This document shows positions 1-6,759 of a DNA stretch of 12,967 nucleotides, one piece after another (position 1 is the first letter of the stretch; each line of letters starts with the position of its first letter). Below the pieces are notes generated by a model. That model saw only the letters and a list, made by a program, of their open reading frames with translations. It was not told the DNA's origin and searched no databases. The stretch lies in NCBI GenBank assembly GCA_041664945.1, contig JBAYJY010000121.1:1-12967 (forward strand), written 5' to 3'. The position numbers were made by a program, and so were the translations under genes. Origin of the DNA: JBAYJY01 sp041664945 (GTDB taxonomy: Bacteria > UBP15 > UBA6099).

Positions 1-317
1 ATGTGTTCACGCTGGTGACGATAGAAGACGGAAAGATCGGCGAGGTCGCATTGCATCAAAACATCGAGCACGAACAGGGAGGCTGCCTTGCTCCCGTCGC
101 CATGCTCGCCGGAAAAAACGTAAACGCGCTGATAGCTGGAGGCATGGGAATGCGGCCGCTCATGGGCTTCAACAACGCCGGCATTGAAGTGTTTTTCAAC
201 AACGGCCTGGACAGAGTCGGCAATCTGGTCGGCGCATTTGTTCAGGGACAGCTTCCGCGATTCCTGGTTGAGAACGCTTGCGGCGGCAGCAATCCGGGCG
301 GCTGCGGCGGCCACTGA
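1..317 (+). CDS. Dinitrogenase iron-molybdenum cofactor (NifX/NifB C-terminal) family protein, 5' truncated
   Basis: This is the C-terminal part of a small cofactor-binding-fold protein related to NifX, NifY and the NifB C-terminus. The window edge cuts the gene; the reading frame begins at base 3, and the GTG there is probably an internal Val codon because the family normally has another beta strand upstream. The visible 104 residues show the family pattern: a strand with 'VTIEDGKIGEV', a His-containing stretch near residue 20, 'GGCLAPVAMLAGKNVNALIAGGMGMRPL', then 'AGIEVFF' and a closing amphipathic helix. The tail is rich in Gly and Cys (ACGGSNPGGCGGH), as in many stand-alone members from anaerobes, and could bind a metal or Fe-S species. 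Family members bind or carry Fe-S/FeMo-type clusters; stand-alone ones are mostly uncharacterised and do not by themselves imply nitrogen fixation. The rhodanese lipoprotein gene starts 35 bases downstream on the same strand, so co-transcription is likely. Confidence 0.82.
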   Translation, partial: VFTLVTIEDGKIGEVALHQNIEHEQGGCLAPVAMLAGKNVNALIAGGMGMRPLMGFNNAGIEVFFNNGLDRVGNLVGAFVQGQLPRFLVENACGGSNPGGCGGH

Positions 318-352
318 TAAAACTGTTTTAAATCAAAAGTTGGAGGCGCATA

Positions 353-874
353 ATGAAAAAACTGCATTGGGCGTGTCTTGTCGCATTGTGTGTCGTTTTT
401 ATCGCGGCGCAGGGTTGTTCGTCTAAGCGCGGGGACACTGGAAACCAGAAAGCGGCTGCTACAGAAAAACCCGTTGCGCAAACTCAGGCCGCGCCTGTTC
501 AGGGCTTCACGCCCCCGAAACAGGATATCCCCGCGAAACAGAATCCGGACAAAGCGGTTCCGGCATCCGTAACAAATATTTCCCCGGAACAACTTAACGG
601 CATGCTTGCGAACAAAGAAGATTTGATAATACTCGATGTGCGCGAACCTCAGGAACTCATTGACGGGCCGGCGCCTCTGGACAAAGTCGTCAACATACCG
701 CTCGCCGACTTGCAGAACAGATATGCCGAACTTCCGAAAGACAAGAAGATTGTCATCGTTTGCAGGTCCGGCCGCAGAAGCGCGATCGCTGCGGACTTTC
801 TTCTGAAGTCAGGATATGCAAAAATCTATAATCTTCTCGGCGGAATGAAGGCATACAGGGAATCCGGACTATAA
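353..874 (+). CDS. Rhodanese-domain lipoprotein (putative sulfurtransferase)
   Basis: A 173-residue exported protein with a single rhodanese domain. The N-terminus is a lipoprotein signal peptide: Lys at positions 2 and 3, a hydrophobic stretch, and a lipobox ending AAQGC, so Cys22 should be lipidated and the protein anchored to a membrane outside the cytoplasm. A low-complexity Ala/Pro/Gln/Lys linker of about 50 residues follows. The rhodanese domain covers roughly residues 75-173: 'ISPEQL', 'LIILDVREPQEL', 'VNIPL', then the active-site loop CRSGRRS with catalytic Cys137, and 'LLGGMKAY' near the end. The intact loop suggests it can carry a persulfide; single-domain periplasmic rhodaneses act in sulfur transfer or sulfide/cyanide handling, but the true substrate is unknown. 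GGAGG at 342-346, six bases before the ATG, supports the start. It probably shares a transcript with the NifX-like gene upstream. The convergent kinase gene ends 22 bases downstream. Confidence 0.9.
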   Translation: MKKLHWACLVALCVVFIAAQGCSSKRGDTGNQKAAATEKPVAQTQAAPVQGFTPPKQDIPAKQNPDKAVPASVTNISPEQLNGMLANKEDLIILDVREPQELIDGPAPLDKVVNIPLADLQNRYAELPKDKKIVIVCRSGRRSAIAADFLLKSGYAKIYNLLGGMKAYRESGL

Positions 875-876
875 AC

Positions 877-900
877 CTGAATTCAACTGCTCTGAATCAG
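877..900. terminator. Weak hairpin between convergent genes
   Basis: CTGAATTCA (877-885) can pair with TGAATCAG (893-900) with one bulged base and a 7-base loop. It sits between the rhodanese stop codon and the converging kinase stop codon, and overlaps the latter. There is no T-run on either side, so this is only a possible bidirectional terminator. Confidence 0.22.
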
Positions 901-2435
901 GCTCGAAGAATGCTCGTAACCACGTTCTCCAGTTCTGAAAAAACAAACGGTTTCTGAACGAAGGCGGCGACGCCTTTTTTCATTATTTCATCGACCTTCA
1001 CTTTGTCGCTGAATCCCGAGCATAGGACGACCTTAACTTCAGGCGAGATTTTTTTCATCTCAAGAAGCGCTTCGCCTCCGTCCATTTCAGGCATCATGAT
1101 ATCAAGCAGCACAAGGTCGATATTATCATGGTTCTTCCTGTATAGCTCCACCGCTTTTCTGCCGCCGCTCGCCACAAGAGTCCTGTATCCGCTGACCGTC
1201 ATCATCTCCGAAACCATATCGAGAAAATCCTCCTCATCGTCCACAATGAGGATCATTTCGTTCCCGACGCGCGCCGTTTTTACCGCCGGTTTCATCTCCG
1301 CCTGCCGCGCGGACGTCTCTGTTGCGGGCAGAAAAATGCTCACTGTTGTGCCGCGGCCTTCTTTGCTTTCGATGTCTATGAGTCCGTTATGGCTTTTGAT
1401 AATATGTTGAGTCACATAAAGTCCGAGCCCCGTTCCTTTTTCTTTGTCCTTGGTCGTGAAAAAAGGCTCGAACAGCTTTCCGATCATATGCTCCGGAATT
1501 CCGGCGCCGGTGTCCCGCACCCGGATGAGATTGTAGTCTCCTGTCGCGACCCCTGCCTCTTCACCGCAAAATGTCCCGTCAAGCGGCGCCCTCTCGCTTT
1601 CAATGCATAGGACGCCGCCGTCGCTCATGGAATCGCACGCGTTGATGCATACGTTCAAGACCGCCTGAATAACCTGATCGATATCCGCGTTGACAGGCGG
1701 CAAATTGTCTTCGACATTGGTTTGGATGCTGATTTTTTTTGAGATTGTGTCCTGAAGCAAATCCAGAACTTCTTCGATGATCTCGTTCACCGAAACTGCT
1801 TTGAAATCCGTTTTTTCCTTTCTTGCCAGAGCCAGCAGTTTTATCGTCAGGTTCCTTACGCGGACACCTGCCCGGACGATTTTGTTCACCCTCGCGTAAT
1901 TGGGATCGTCCGCCGGGATGCCTTTCAATACCAACTCCGCGTTGCCGAGCATCACTGAAAGAATGTTATTGTAATTATGCGCCATGCCGCCGGCCAGTTG
2001 CCCGATCGCGTCCATCTTCTGCGACTGGTAAAGCTGTTCGACCAGCTTTTCGCTTTCCCTTTCCACCCTGATCATGTTTCCCGCCGTCTCGAGCGTGACC
2101 CTCAACTGATCCTCGTTGACTGGTTTGAGCAGGTACGCATAAGGAAAAGCCTTCAGCGCCCTGTCCACAAGATGCTCGTCTGAATAATTGGTGAGAAAAA
2201 TCACGGGCATGTTGATATGCTTCCTGATCTCCATTGCCGTGTCTATTCCGTCCATCATTCTCCCTTTGAGAATGATATCGGCAAACATCAGGTCGGGTTT
2301 CAACTCAAGGACTTTTTCTATCGCTTCCGCGCCGGTTTCCGCAGACCCGATCACCTCATAGCCGTTTTTTTTCAGCAGATTCTTTAGGTGATACGCCTCT
2401 GTCTTCGAGTCTTCCAGAACGAATACGTTTTTCAC
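897..2435 (-). CDS. Hybrid histidine kinase, REC-HisKA-HATPase-REC
   Basis: A 512-residue soluble two-component protein with no membrane segment. Residues 1-118 form a receiver domain (acidic residues Glu8/Asp9, phosphoacceptor Asp53, Thr82, Lys104). A short coiled coil leads into the dimerisation domain with His153 in 'GGMAHNYNN'. The ATPase domain spans about 215-372, with N-box Asn265, G1 box DTGAG (308-312) and G2 box KGTGLGL (333-339). A second receiver spans about 391-512 (Asp399/Asp400, phosphoacceptor Asp445, Ser473, Lys495). All phosphotransfer residues are present, but the residue after the phosphoacceptor His is Asn154 rather than the usual Asp/Glu. The N-terminal receiver suggests that it takes phosphate or a signal from a partner kinase. 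The start is GTG at 2435, chosen because GGAGAG (2442-2447) lies six bases upstream and the receiver begins at once. There is no DNA-binding output domain. Its kinase core is paralogous to that of the next minus-strand gene. Confidence 0.93.
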   Translation of the reverse strand: MKNVFVLEDSKTEAYHLKNLLKKNGYEVIGSAETGAEAIEKVLELKPDLMFADIILKGRMMDGIDTAMEIRKHINMPVIFLTNYSDEHLVDRALKAFPYAYLLKPVNEDQLRVTLETAGNMIRVERESEKLVEQLYQSQKMDAIGQLAGGMAHNYNNILSVMLGNAELVLKGIPADDPNYARVNKIVRAGVRVRNLTIKLLALARKEKTDFKAVSVNEIIEEVLDLLQDTISKKISIQTNVEDNLPPVNADIDQVIQAVLNVCINACDSMSDGGVLCIESERAPLDGTFCGEEAGVATGDYNLIRVRDTGAGIPEHMIGKLFEPFFTTKDKEKGTGLGLYVTQHIIKSHNGLIDIESKEGRGTTVSIFLPATETSARQAEMKPAVKTARVGNEMILIVDDEEDFLDMVSEMMTVSGYRTLVASGGRKAVELYRKNHDNIDLVLLDIMMPEMDGGEALLEMKKISPEVKVVLCSGFSDKVKVDEIMKKGVAAFVQKPFVFSELENVVTSILRA

Positions 2436-2569
2436 CGGTCACTCTCCGCGCCAACGTTTTTTAAATCCCTAAAACTCCGGCAAGCATTCAGCGCTGTCGA
2501 AAACCGGATGCATTATTACAAAAAATGCCCGCAAATTTCGATGGTTTCTATTATTGACTTTATGCTAAT

Positions 2570-2597
2570 ATTATATTGGCTTTTCGATAATAAGCAA
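2570..2597 (-). promoter_or_regulatory. Candidate sigma-70-type promoter for the 512-aa kinase
   Basis: Read on the minus strand, TTGCTT (2597-2592) is followed after 16 bases by a perfect TATAAT (2575-2570). This would give a leader of roughly 125 bases before the GTG at 2435. The -35 box matches only half the consensus, so the call rests on the -10 box and the position. Confidence 0.38.
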
Positions 2598-2610
2598 TCT
2601 AAGAGTCGCC

Positions 2611-2639
2611 GGCGGAATTCGAACAGGCGGCATTCAAAC
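2611..2639. repeat. 15-base tandem direct repeat, possible operator
   Basis: Two adjacent units, GGCGGAATTCGAAC (2611-2624) and GGCGGCATTCAAAC (2626-2639), agree at 12 of 14 positions and repeat every 15 bases. They lie about 14 bases upstream of the candidate minus-strand -35 box, where an activator or repressor site would be expected. A related core, GCGGCATTCA, recurs at 6533-6542 upstream of the glycyl radical enzyme gene; this may be chance. Confidence 0.35.
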
Positions 2640-2855
2640 TGCCTTGAAAAGCCACCGGCCCCGCAAGCTATTCAGGCTCATTTGGCGCCCCTATCTTTTT
2701 TTATTTATAATATCTTCATGGTATTTATATGCTTAGGGAAAAGATTCAAGCGATGACAGCGGGAATTGCCATGCTCATGTCCGCTGCCCCCTCCTTTCAA
2801 CCCGGATTCGGCAAAACAGGAAAGCTATAAAGAATAAGTCTTAAGGGAGAAAACC

Positions 2856-3026
2856 ATGAAAGCGATTGAAGCCAAAGCAAAGCTGTGCCCGTTCAAGCTG
2901 ACAAGGGATAGCAGCGACCGGACCATTAAGAATTGTGAAGTGGAAAAATGCATGGCATGGGTTCAACTGCCCGGCAAAGAAGATGAAGGCGAATGCGGAA
3001 TGCTGGCGAAAGAACGGAACATTTAG
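2856..3026 (+). CDS. Small four-Cys 'CMAW' protein, function unknown
   Basis: A 56-residue protein gene supported by a strong ribosome binding site (AGGGAGA, 2844-2850, five bases before ATG). Four cysteines are arranged as CPF (Cys11), Cys27, KCMAW (Cys32) and ECGML (Cys47). This resembles a set of tiny uncharacterised proteins from anaerobic bacteria with the pattern CP-x(n)-C-x4-C-M-A-W-x(n)-G-x-C-G, which I recall but cannot verify here. Four regularly placed Cys in a protein this short usually means one bound zinc or Fe-S cluster, so a metal-binding or redox role is plausible; no reaction can be assigned. There is no signal peptide or membrane segment, so it should be cytoplasmic. It sits alone on the plus strand between two minus-strand kinase genes, transcribed divergently from one and converging on the other, which suggests its own promoter. 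Confidence 0.72.
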   Translation: MKAIEAKAKLCPFKLTRDSSDRTIKNCEVEKCMAWVQLPGKEDEGECGMLAKERNI

Positions 3027-3037
3027 AGAAGCGCGGC

Positions 3038-3076
3038 TTCGGGCGCGGAGATTTGCGCGGACTAAAGACGCCCGAA
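3038..3076. terminator. Inverted repeat between convergent genes
   Basis: TTCGGGCG (3038-3045) and CGCCCGAA (3069-3076) form a perfect 8-base stem with a 23-base loop. The position, between the end of the small Cys-rich gene and the end of the converging 1062-aa kinase gene, suits a bidirectional terminator. The long loop and lack of a T-run make it weak. Confidence 0.25.
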
Positions 3077-3087
3077 ATAGTTGTCAA

Positions 3088-6000
3088 TTATAGAAATCTT
3101 GTAATAACACGCATCAGTTTTTCGCTATCGAACGGCTTTTGCAGGAACCCGATCGCTCCCTCTGCAAGTATCTGCCCGGCCTTTCCGTCGCTGCTATACC
3201 CTGAACAGACAATAACCTTAACTTCCGGATTTATCTTGCGAAGCAGCCGGAACACTTCCTCGCCGCCCATCTCCGGCATCATCATGTCGAGAATCACAAG
3301 ATCGATTTCCTTCTCATGTTCCCGGTATCGCTCCAGCGCCATCGACGGCCCGATAGCGGGAATAATCCTGAGTCCCTTATCTTGAAGTGTTTCCGTCATC
3401 ATTTCCAGAAAATCAAGGTCATCGTCAACGATGAGCAGCGTTCCTTTAACATCATTTATTTTCTCTTTATTAGCTCGGGCTGTTTGTTTAATTTCAGTTT
3501 CTTCCGACACCGGCAGATATATGCTCACGCTGGTTCCTTTGCCCGGCTCGCTATCAACAAATATGGCGCCTCCGTGACTCTGGACAATCCCAAGCGTTAT
3601 CGGCAGGCCTAATCCCGTTCCCTTTCCCCTTTCCTTCGTTGTAAAAAACGGCGTGAATATCTGCTCCCTGACTTCTTCCGCCATACCAGGACCAGTGTCG
3701 CCAATTACTATCTGGCAGTAATTCCCCGGCGCAATTCCGACCGGCTTCCCTTTTTCATTTCCGTCGAGATACGCATGCCCGCACTCAATTGTCAGCGTTC
3801 CTCCATCGGCCATCACATCGGCTGAATTTATGCATACGTTAAGAAGCGACTGAAGCATCTGGTTCATGTCCACTGAAATAATCGGCGCGCTCACTTCATA
3901 CTTTGCCCTTATTATGATCTTTTTCGATATGCTGCGTTTGAGCAGATCCACAAGTTCCTGCAACAGTTTGTTCGCCGATATGCTTCTCACCTCAAGCTTT
4001 TCTTTCCTCGAAAAAGTGAGCAGGTTCATAGTCAAATCCTTCGCGCGCTTCGCCACTTTATTGATTCTGTCAATGTGTTTCAGGCCTTGGCATTTCTCCG
4101 GCAGGTCTTTTACAACCAGATCAACCGACCCGATGATTACCGCGAGAATGTTATTGAAATCGTGCGCGATGCCTCCGGCCAATGTGCCTATCGCTTCCAT
4201 TTTCTGCGAATGGACAAGCTGTTGCTGAAGGTTCCTTTTCTCGATTTCTGAATTCTTTCTCTCGGTTATATCTCTGGCAATAGATTCTATGGCCAACAGC
4301 TCCCCGTTATCGTTCCAAATCGGTTTCCATAATACGTCGAGCCAGACAATCTCGCCTGTTGTGGCGATAACCCGGTATTCTATGTTCAGCGTGTCTTTCT
4401 TTTCTTTTCCCATTTCCTGAAACGCCTTGCCGATAATCGGGACATCTTCAGGATGGACGATAGACATGAATAAACCCCAGTTGCCGATTATATCTTCCTG
4501 CTTTATGCCGACAATCTTTTCAATCGCCGGATTCACATAGTCCAAACCGTAATCGGGTATCCAGCGCATTAATATATCAGGCAGATTTTCAGACAACCGC
4601 CTATACCGCTCCTCGCTCGCCCTTAAATCCTCCTCTGTTTTCTTGCGCTCGGTGATGTCCTCATGCATCAACACAAATCGCGTCGGGCTTTCGCCGCCGT
4701 CCGTTAAAGGAAAAATAATCCCTCGTATCCAAATGGAAACGTCGGGAACATCGGGGCAAAAATCATGGGCGTTGTAATGCGCGTCAGGAAAACCAACTGC
4801 CTCGCCGTTTTTAACCCGTTGCAATAACTCGCCGAATCCCTGCTGTTTTAATTGAAAATCATTAAAAATCGACCAGTCGGAAGGCGGCACGGAACCGAAC
4901 AGCCTCGTGTGCGCCGAATTAACTTTGAGCGTAAAGCCATCATTGTCCACAATTTGAATTGACATCGGATTTTTATCTATGATGTCTTCCAACATTCTTT
5001 CTGCTCGCTTGCGTTCTGTAATATCAATCAGAGTGCTCAACAAGCCGATAACTTTTCCGTTCTCGTCTGTAATTGATCTTGAATTATTCAGAACGGTTAT
5101 TGTCTCGCCGTTTTTCTTTTTCAGACAGCGCTCATAATTTACCAGTCCGGATAATGGCTGTTCATGAGCGGGCGGCTCCGCTGCCGGGTCCGCGTCCACA
5201 TCTGTAATGTTCATGCTCATCAACTCATCTTTTGTGTATCCCAGCAAATCCAGTCCGGCCTGATTGGCATCGATGAAATTTTTCTTATTATCAAACACAT
5301 AGATCGTAGCGACGGATTCATCAAAGATCCCCTGATATTTTTCTTTGCTTTCAAGCAATTGTTGTTCCACAAGCCACAAGTCTGTCGTGTCGCACACAAT
5401 CCCCAGAACGCCGGTGATCTCTCCTTCTACATTCCTGTATGGCTGGTATCGGGCGGTGGTCCTTCTGACTTCGCCGCTAAAAGGCGTTTTGTACACCATA
5501 TTCGGGGCGACGACGGTTTCCCCCTCCAGAGCGCGCTTGAGCAGAACATCGGCTCCATGTTCACGCAGATGCGGAAACATGTCCAGAGCTTGCTTCCCCA
5601 CGGCTTCAGACATGGACAAACCGGTCAGTTTTTCCATATAGGGATTCCAGAAAATGTACCTTAGTTCCTTGTCATATAAGATCACGCCCTCATCAATGTT
5701 CCGGTATATCAGGCGAAGCCGCTCCTCGCTTTCCCTCAACGCCTTCTCCGCCTGTTTGAGTTCGGTGATTTCGCGGTGAAACCCTAATAAAAATGAAACG
5801 CCTTCGATCTCTACCTTATTACATGCGACGCTCAACTGGAAACTGTGCCCGTTCTTATGGTAATGCTCAACCTCGAAATTCATTGATTCGCCGGCAATAA
5901 TTCTTCTCAGCCGCTCCGGGGCCAATTTCGCGGTTTCCGGCGTGTCCAGATCGGATAGCCTAATGCCTTCCATATCCTCCAGGCTGCTGTAGCCGTGCAT

Positions 6001-6276
6001 TCGGGCGAAGGCTTCATTATAGAAGCAGGTTTTCCCGTCCATGGACATGATAAAGATTCCCTCTGATGCATGGGAGAAAAGTGTCCGGTACTTATGCTCT
6101 GATTCTTTAAGCTCTTCTTCCGCCCGCTCGCGCTCTGTTAAAACCTGTTTTGCGTCAATCTGTATAGTTTCGCTTATGTTGTCGCTATCCACCTGAATTC
6201 CGGCTTGTTTTAATTTCTCACGAAGAACAGCGACCTGCCTTTCAAGCTCTTCATATGTCGGCTTCTTGCTACTCAT
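3088..6276 (-). CDS. Multi-PAS hybrid histidine kinase (5 PAS-HisKA-HATPase-REC)
   Basis: A 1062-residue cytoplasmic sensor kinase with no membrane helices. An N-terminal coiled coil (about 5-65) precedes five PAS-type domains at about 60-172, 181-300, 311-421, 426-542 and 552-672. Most end in the PAC-like signature 'DITERK' or a variant. The kinase core follows: phosphoacceptor His705 in GGIAHDFNN, N-box Asn817, G1 box DTGPG (860-864) and G2 box GKGTGLGL (884-891). A C-terminal receiver covers about 944-1062 (Asp951/Asp952, phosphoacceptor Asp997, Ser1025, Lys1047). All catalytic residues are intact. Five PAS domains imply sensing of one or more internal cues such as redox state or small ligands; no heme or flavin ligand can be assigned by eye. 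The start ATG is preceded by GAGAGGA (6282-6288). The gene is divergent from the glycyl radical enzyme operon and paralogous in its kinase core to the 512-aa kinase. No output domain is present, so a further response regulator or phosphotransfer protein is needed. Confidence 0.94.
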   Translation of the reverse strand: MSSKKPTYEELERQVAVLREKLKQAGIQVDSDNISETIQIDAKQVLTERERAEEELKESEHKYRTLFSHASEGIFIMSMDGKTCFYNEAFARMHGYSSLEDMEGIRLSDLDTPETAKLAPERLRRIIAGESMNFEVEHYHKNGHSFQLSVACNKVEIEGVSFLLGFHREITELKQAEKALRESEERLRLIYRNIDEGVILYDKELRYIFWNPYMEKLTGLSMSEAVGKQALDMFPHLREHGADVLLKRALEGETVVAPNMVYKTPFSGEVRRTTARYQPYRNVEGEITGVLGIVCDTTDLWLVEQQLLESKEKYQGIFDESVATIYVFDNKKNFIDANQAGLDLLGYTKDELMSMNITDVDADPAAEPPAHEQPLSGLVNYERCLKKKNGETITVLNNSRSITDENGKVIGLLSTLIDITERKRAERMLEDIIDKNPMSIQIVDNDGFTLKVNSAHTRLFGSVPPSDWSIFNDFQLKQQGFGELLQRVKNGEAVGFPDAHYNAHDFCPDVPDVSIWIRGIIFPLTDGGESPTRFVLMHEDITERKKTEEDLRASEERYRRLSENLPDILMRWIPDYGLDYVNPAIEKIVGIKQEDIIGNWGLFMSIVHPEDVPIIGKAFQEMGKEKKDTLNIEYRVIATTGEIVWLDVLWKPIWNDNGELLAIESIARDITERKNSEIEKRNLQQQLVHSQKMEAIGTLAGGIAHDFNNILAVIIGSVDLVVKDLPEKCQGLKHIDRINKVAKRAKDLTMNLLTFSRKEKLEVRSISANKLLQELVDLLKRSISKKIIIRAKYEVSAPIISVDMNQMLQSLLNVCINSADVMADGGTLTIECGHAYLDGNEKGKPVGIAPGNYCQIVIGDTGPGMAEEVREQIFTPFFTTKERGKGTGLGLPITLGIVQSHGGAIFVDSEPGKGTSVSIYLPVSEETEIKQTARANKEKINDVKGTLLIVDDDLDFLEMMTETLQDKGLRIIPAIGPSMALERYREHEKEIDLVILDMMMPEMGGEEVFRLLRKINPEVKVIVCSGYSSDGKAGQILAEGAIGFLQKPFDSEKLMRVITRFL

Positions 6277-6331
6277 TGCTATCCTCTCAGAGAAACGATT
6301 CCTAAGTTATGAATTTTTGATCTTTTGAGAA

Positions 6332-6360
6332 AGTCTAATATTTTTGAGATATTCGGTCAA
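6332..6360 (-). promoter_or_regulatory. Candidate sigma-70-type promoter for the 1062-aa kinase
   Basis: On the minus strand, TTGACC (6360-6355) is followed after exactly 17 bases by TAGACT (6337-6332). Five of six -35 bases and four of six -10 bases match the consensus. Transcription would start near 6325, about 50 bases before the ATG at 6276. Confidence 0.42.
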
Positions 6361-6748
6361 CAGATTGTGGAATCCCTGTTAAAGGCGCTCGTATAAAATC
6401 ATTAAGGAAACGTTATTCTTTATCCGGTTACAGATACCGATATATGGATGAACTCCTGAAGCAGTTTGGCGGCTTCTCTATTATCGGTAATATACGGGCA
6501 TAAAACGGGTAAGAGCGCTATTGGCAGGCGCTGCGGCATTCATAATTGGACGGCCGGGTTCAGAGGCGGTGAGAAGTTTTTAGGCGGAAAAGTGATATTT
6601 CGATGCCGCGGAGGTCCCGGCAAAAAGCCTTTTATAGCATTGCGCGCTAAACCGAACCCGGAGAATTTTATTTATATTCGTATTTATTAAATATATGCTT
6701 TACTCTACATTATCGTGAAGTCATAGGTATTGGCTTTTTTTCGAGGAC

Positions 6749-6754
6749 TGGAGA
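6749..6754 (+). promoter_or_regulatory. Ribosome binding site that sets the glycyl radical enzyme start
   Basis: TGGAGA lies five bases before ATG at 6760. The frame is open back to a TTG at 6730, but no purine-rich site sits at a suitable distance before that TTG. The ATG is therefore preferred, shortening the protein by ten residues to 988. Confidence 0.7.
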
Positions 6755-6759
6755 AAGAA

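Larger units (their letters stand above)
2436..2855. other. 420-base intergenic region between divergent genes
   Basis: This region lies between the divergent starts of the 512-aa kinase (minus) and the small Cys-rich gene (plus). I see no convincing gene in it. It holds a candidate minus-strand promoter at 2570-2597, a 15-base tandem direct repeat at 2611-2639, and AT-rich DNA at about 2700-2735. That AT-rich stretch includes TATAAT at 2706-2711, which could be a -10 box for the plus-strand gene, but no good -35 box precedes it. A reading frame running rightward out of the kinase gene through this region has no family features and looks spurious. Confidence 0.6.
6277..6759. other. 483-base intergenic region between the kinase and the glycyl radical operon
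   Basis: This region separates two divergent transcription units and should hold both promoters. A candidate minus-strand promoter lies at 6332-6360. Near the plus-strand gene the DNA is very AT-rich (about 6661-6715), and TACATT at 6706-6711 could be a weak -10 box, but I found no convincing -35 box and no sigma-54-type GG/GC pair with correct spacing. A 7-base inverted repeat, ACCGATA (6436-6442) and TATCGGT (6482-6488), is a possible operator pair. Short reading frames here (for example 6444-6503 and 6466-6690) lack ribosome binding sites and family features. I recognise no RNA gene or riboswitch. Confidence 0.55.

Noticed and set aside
2388..2756. A 122-codon plus-strand frame crossing the kinase start into the intergenic region
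   Set aside because: It begins inside the kinase gene on the opposite strand, has no ribosome binding site, and its translation is Arg/Ser/Phe rich without a motif.
6444..6503. A 19-residue peptide frame (MDELLKQFGGF...) that could be a leader peptide
   Set aside because: No ribosome binding site before the ATG, and no attenuator-like hairpins or codon runs after it.
6515..6540. Possible sigma-54 promoter (TTGGCAGGCGCTGCGG) upstream of the operon
   Set aside because: The GG and GC elements are 10 bases apart rather than the required 12, so it does not fit.
6466..6690. A 74-codon plus-strand frame in the intergenic region before the glycyl radical gene
   Set aside because: No convincing ribosome binding site, odd composition rich in Gly, Lys and Arg, and no known motif. 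More likely non-coding.
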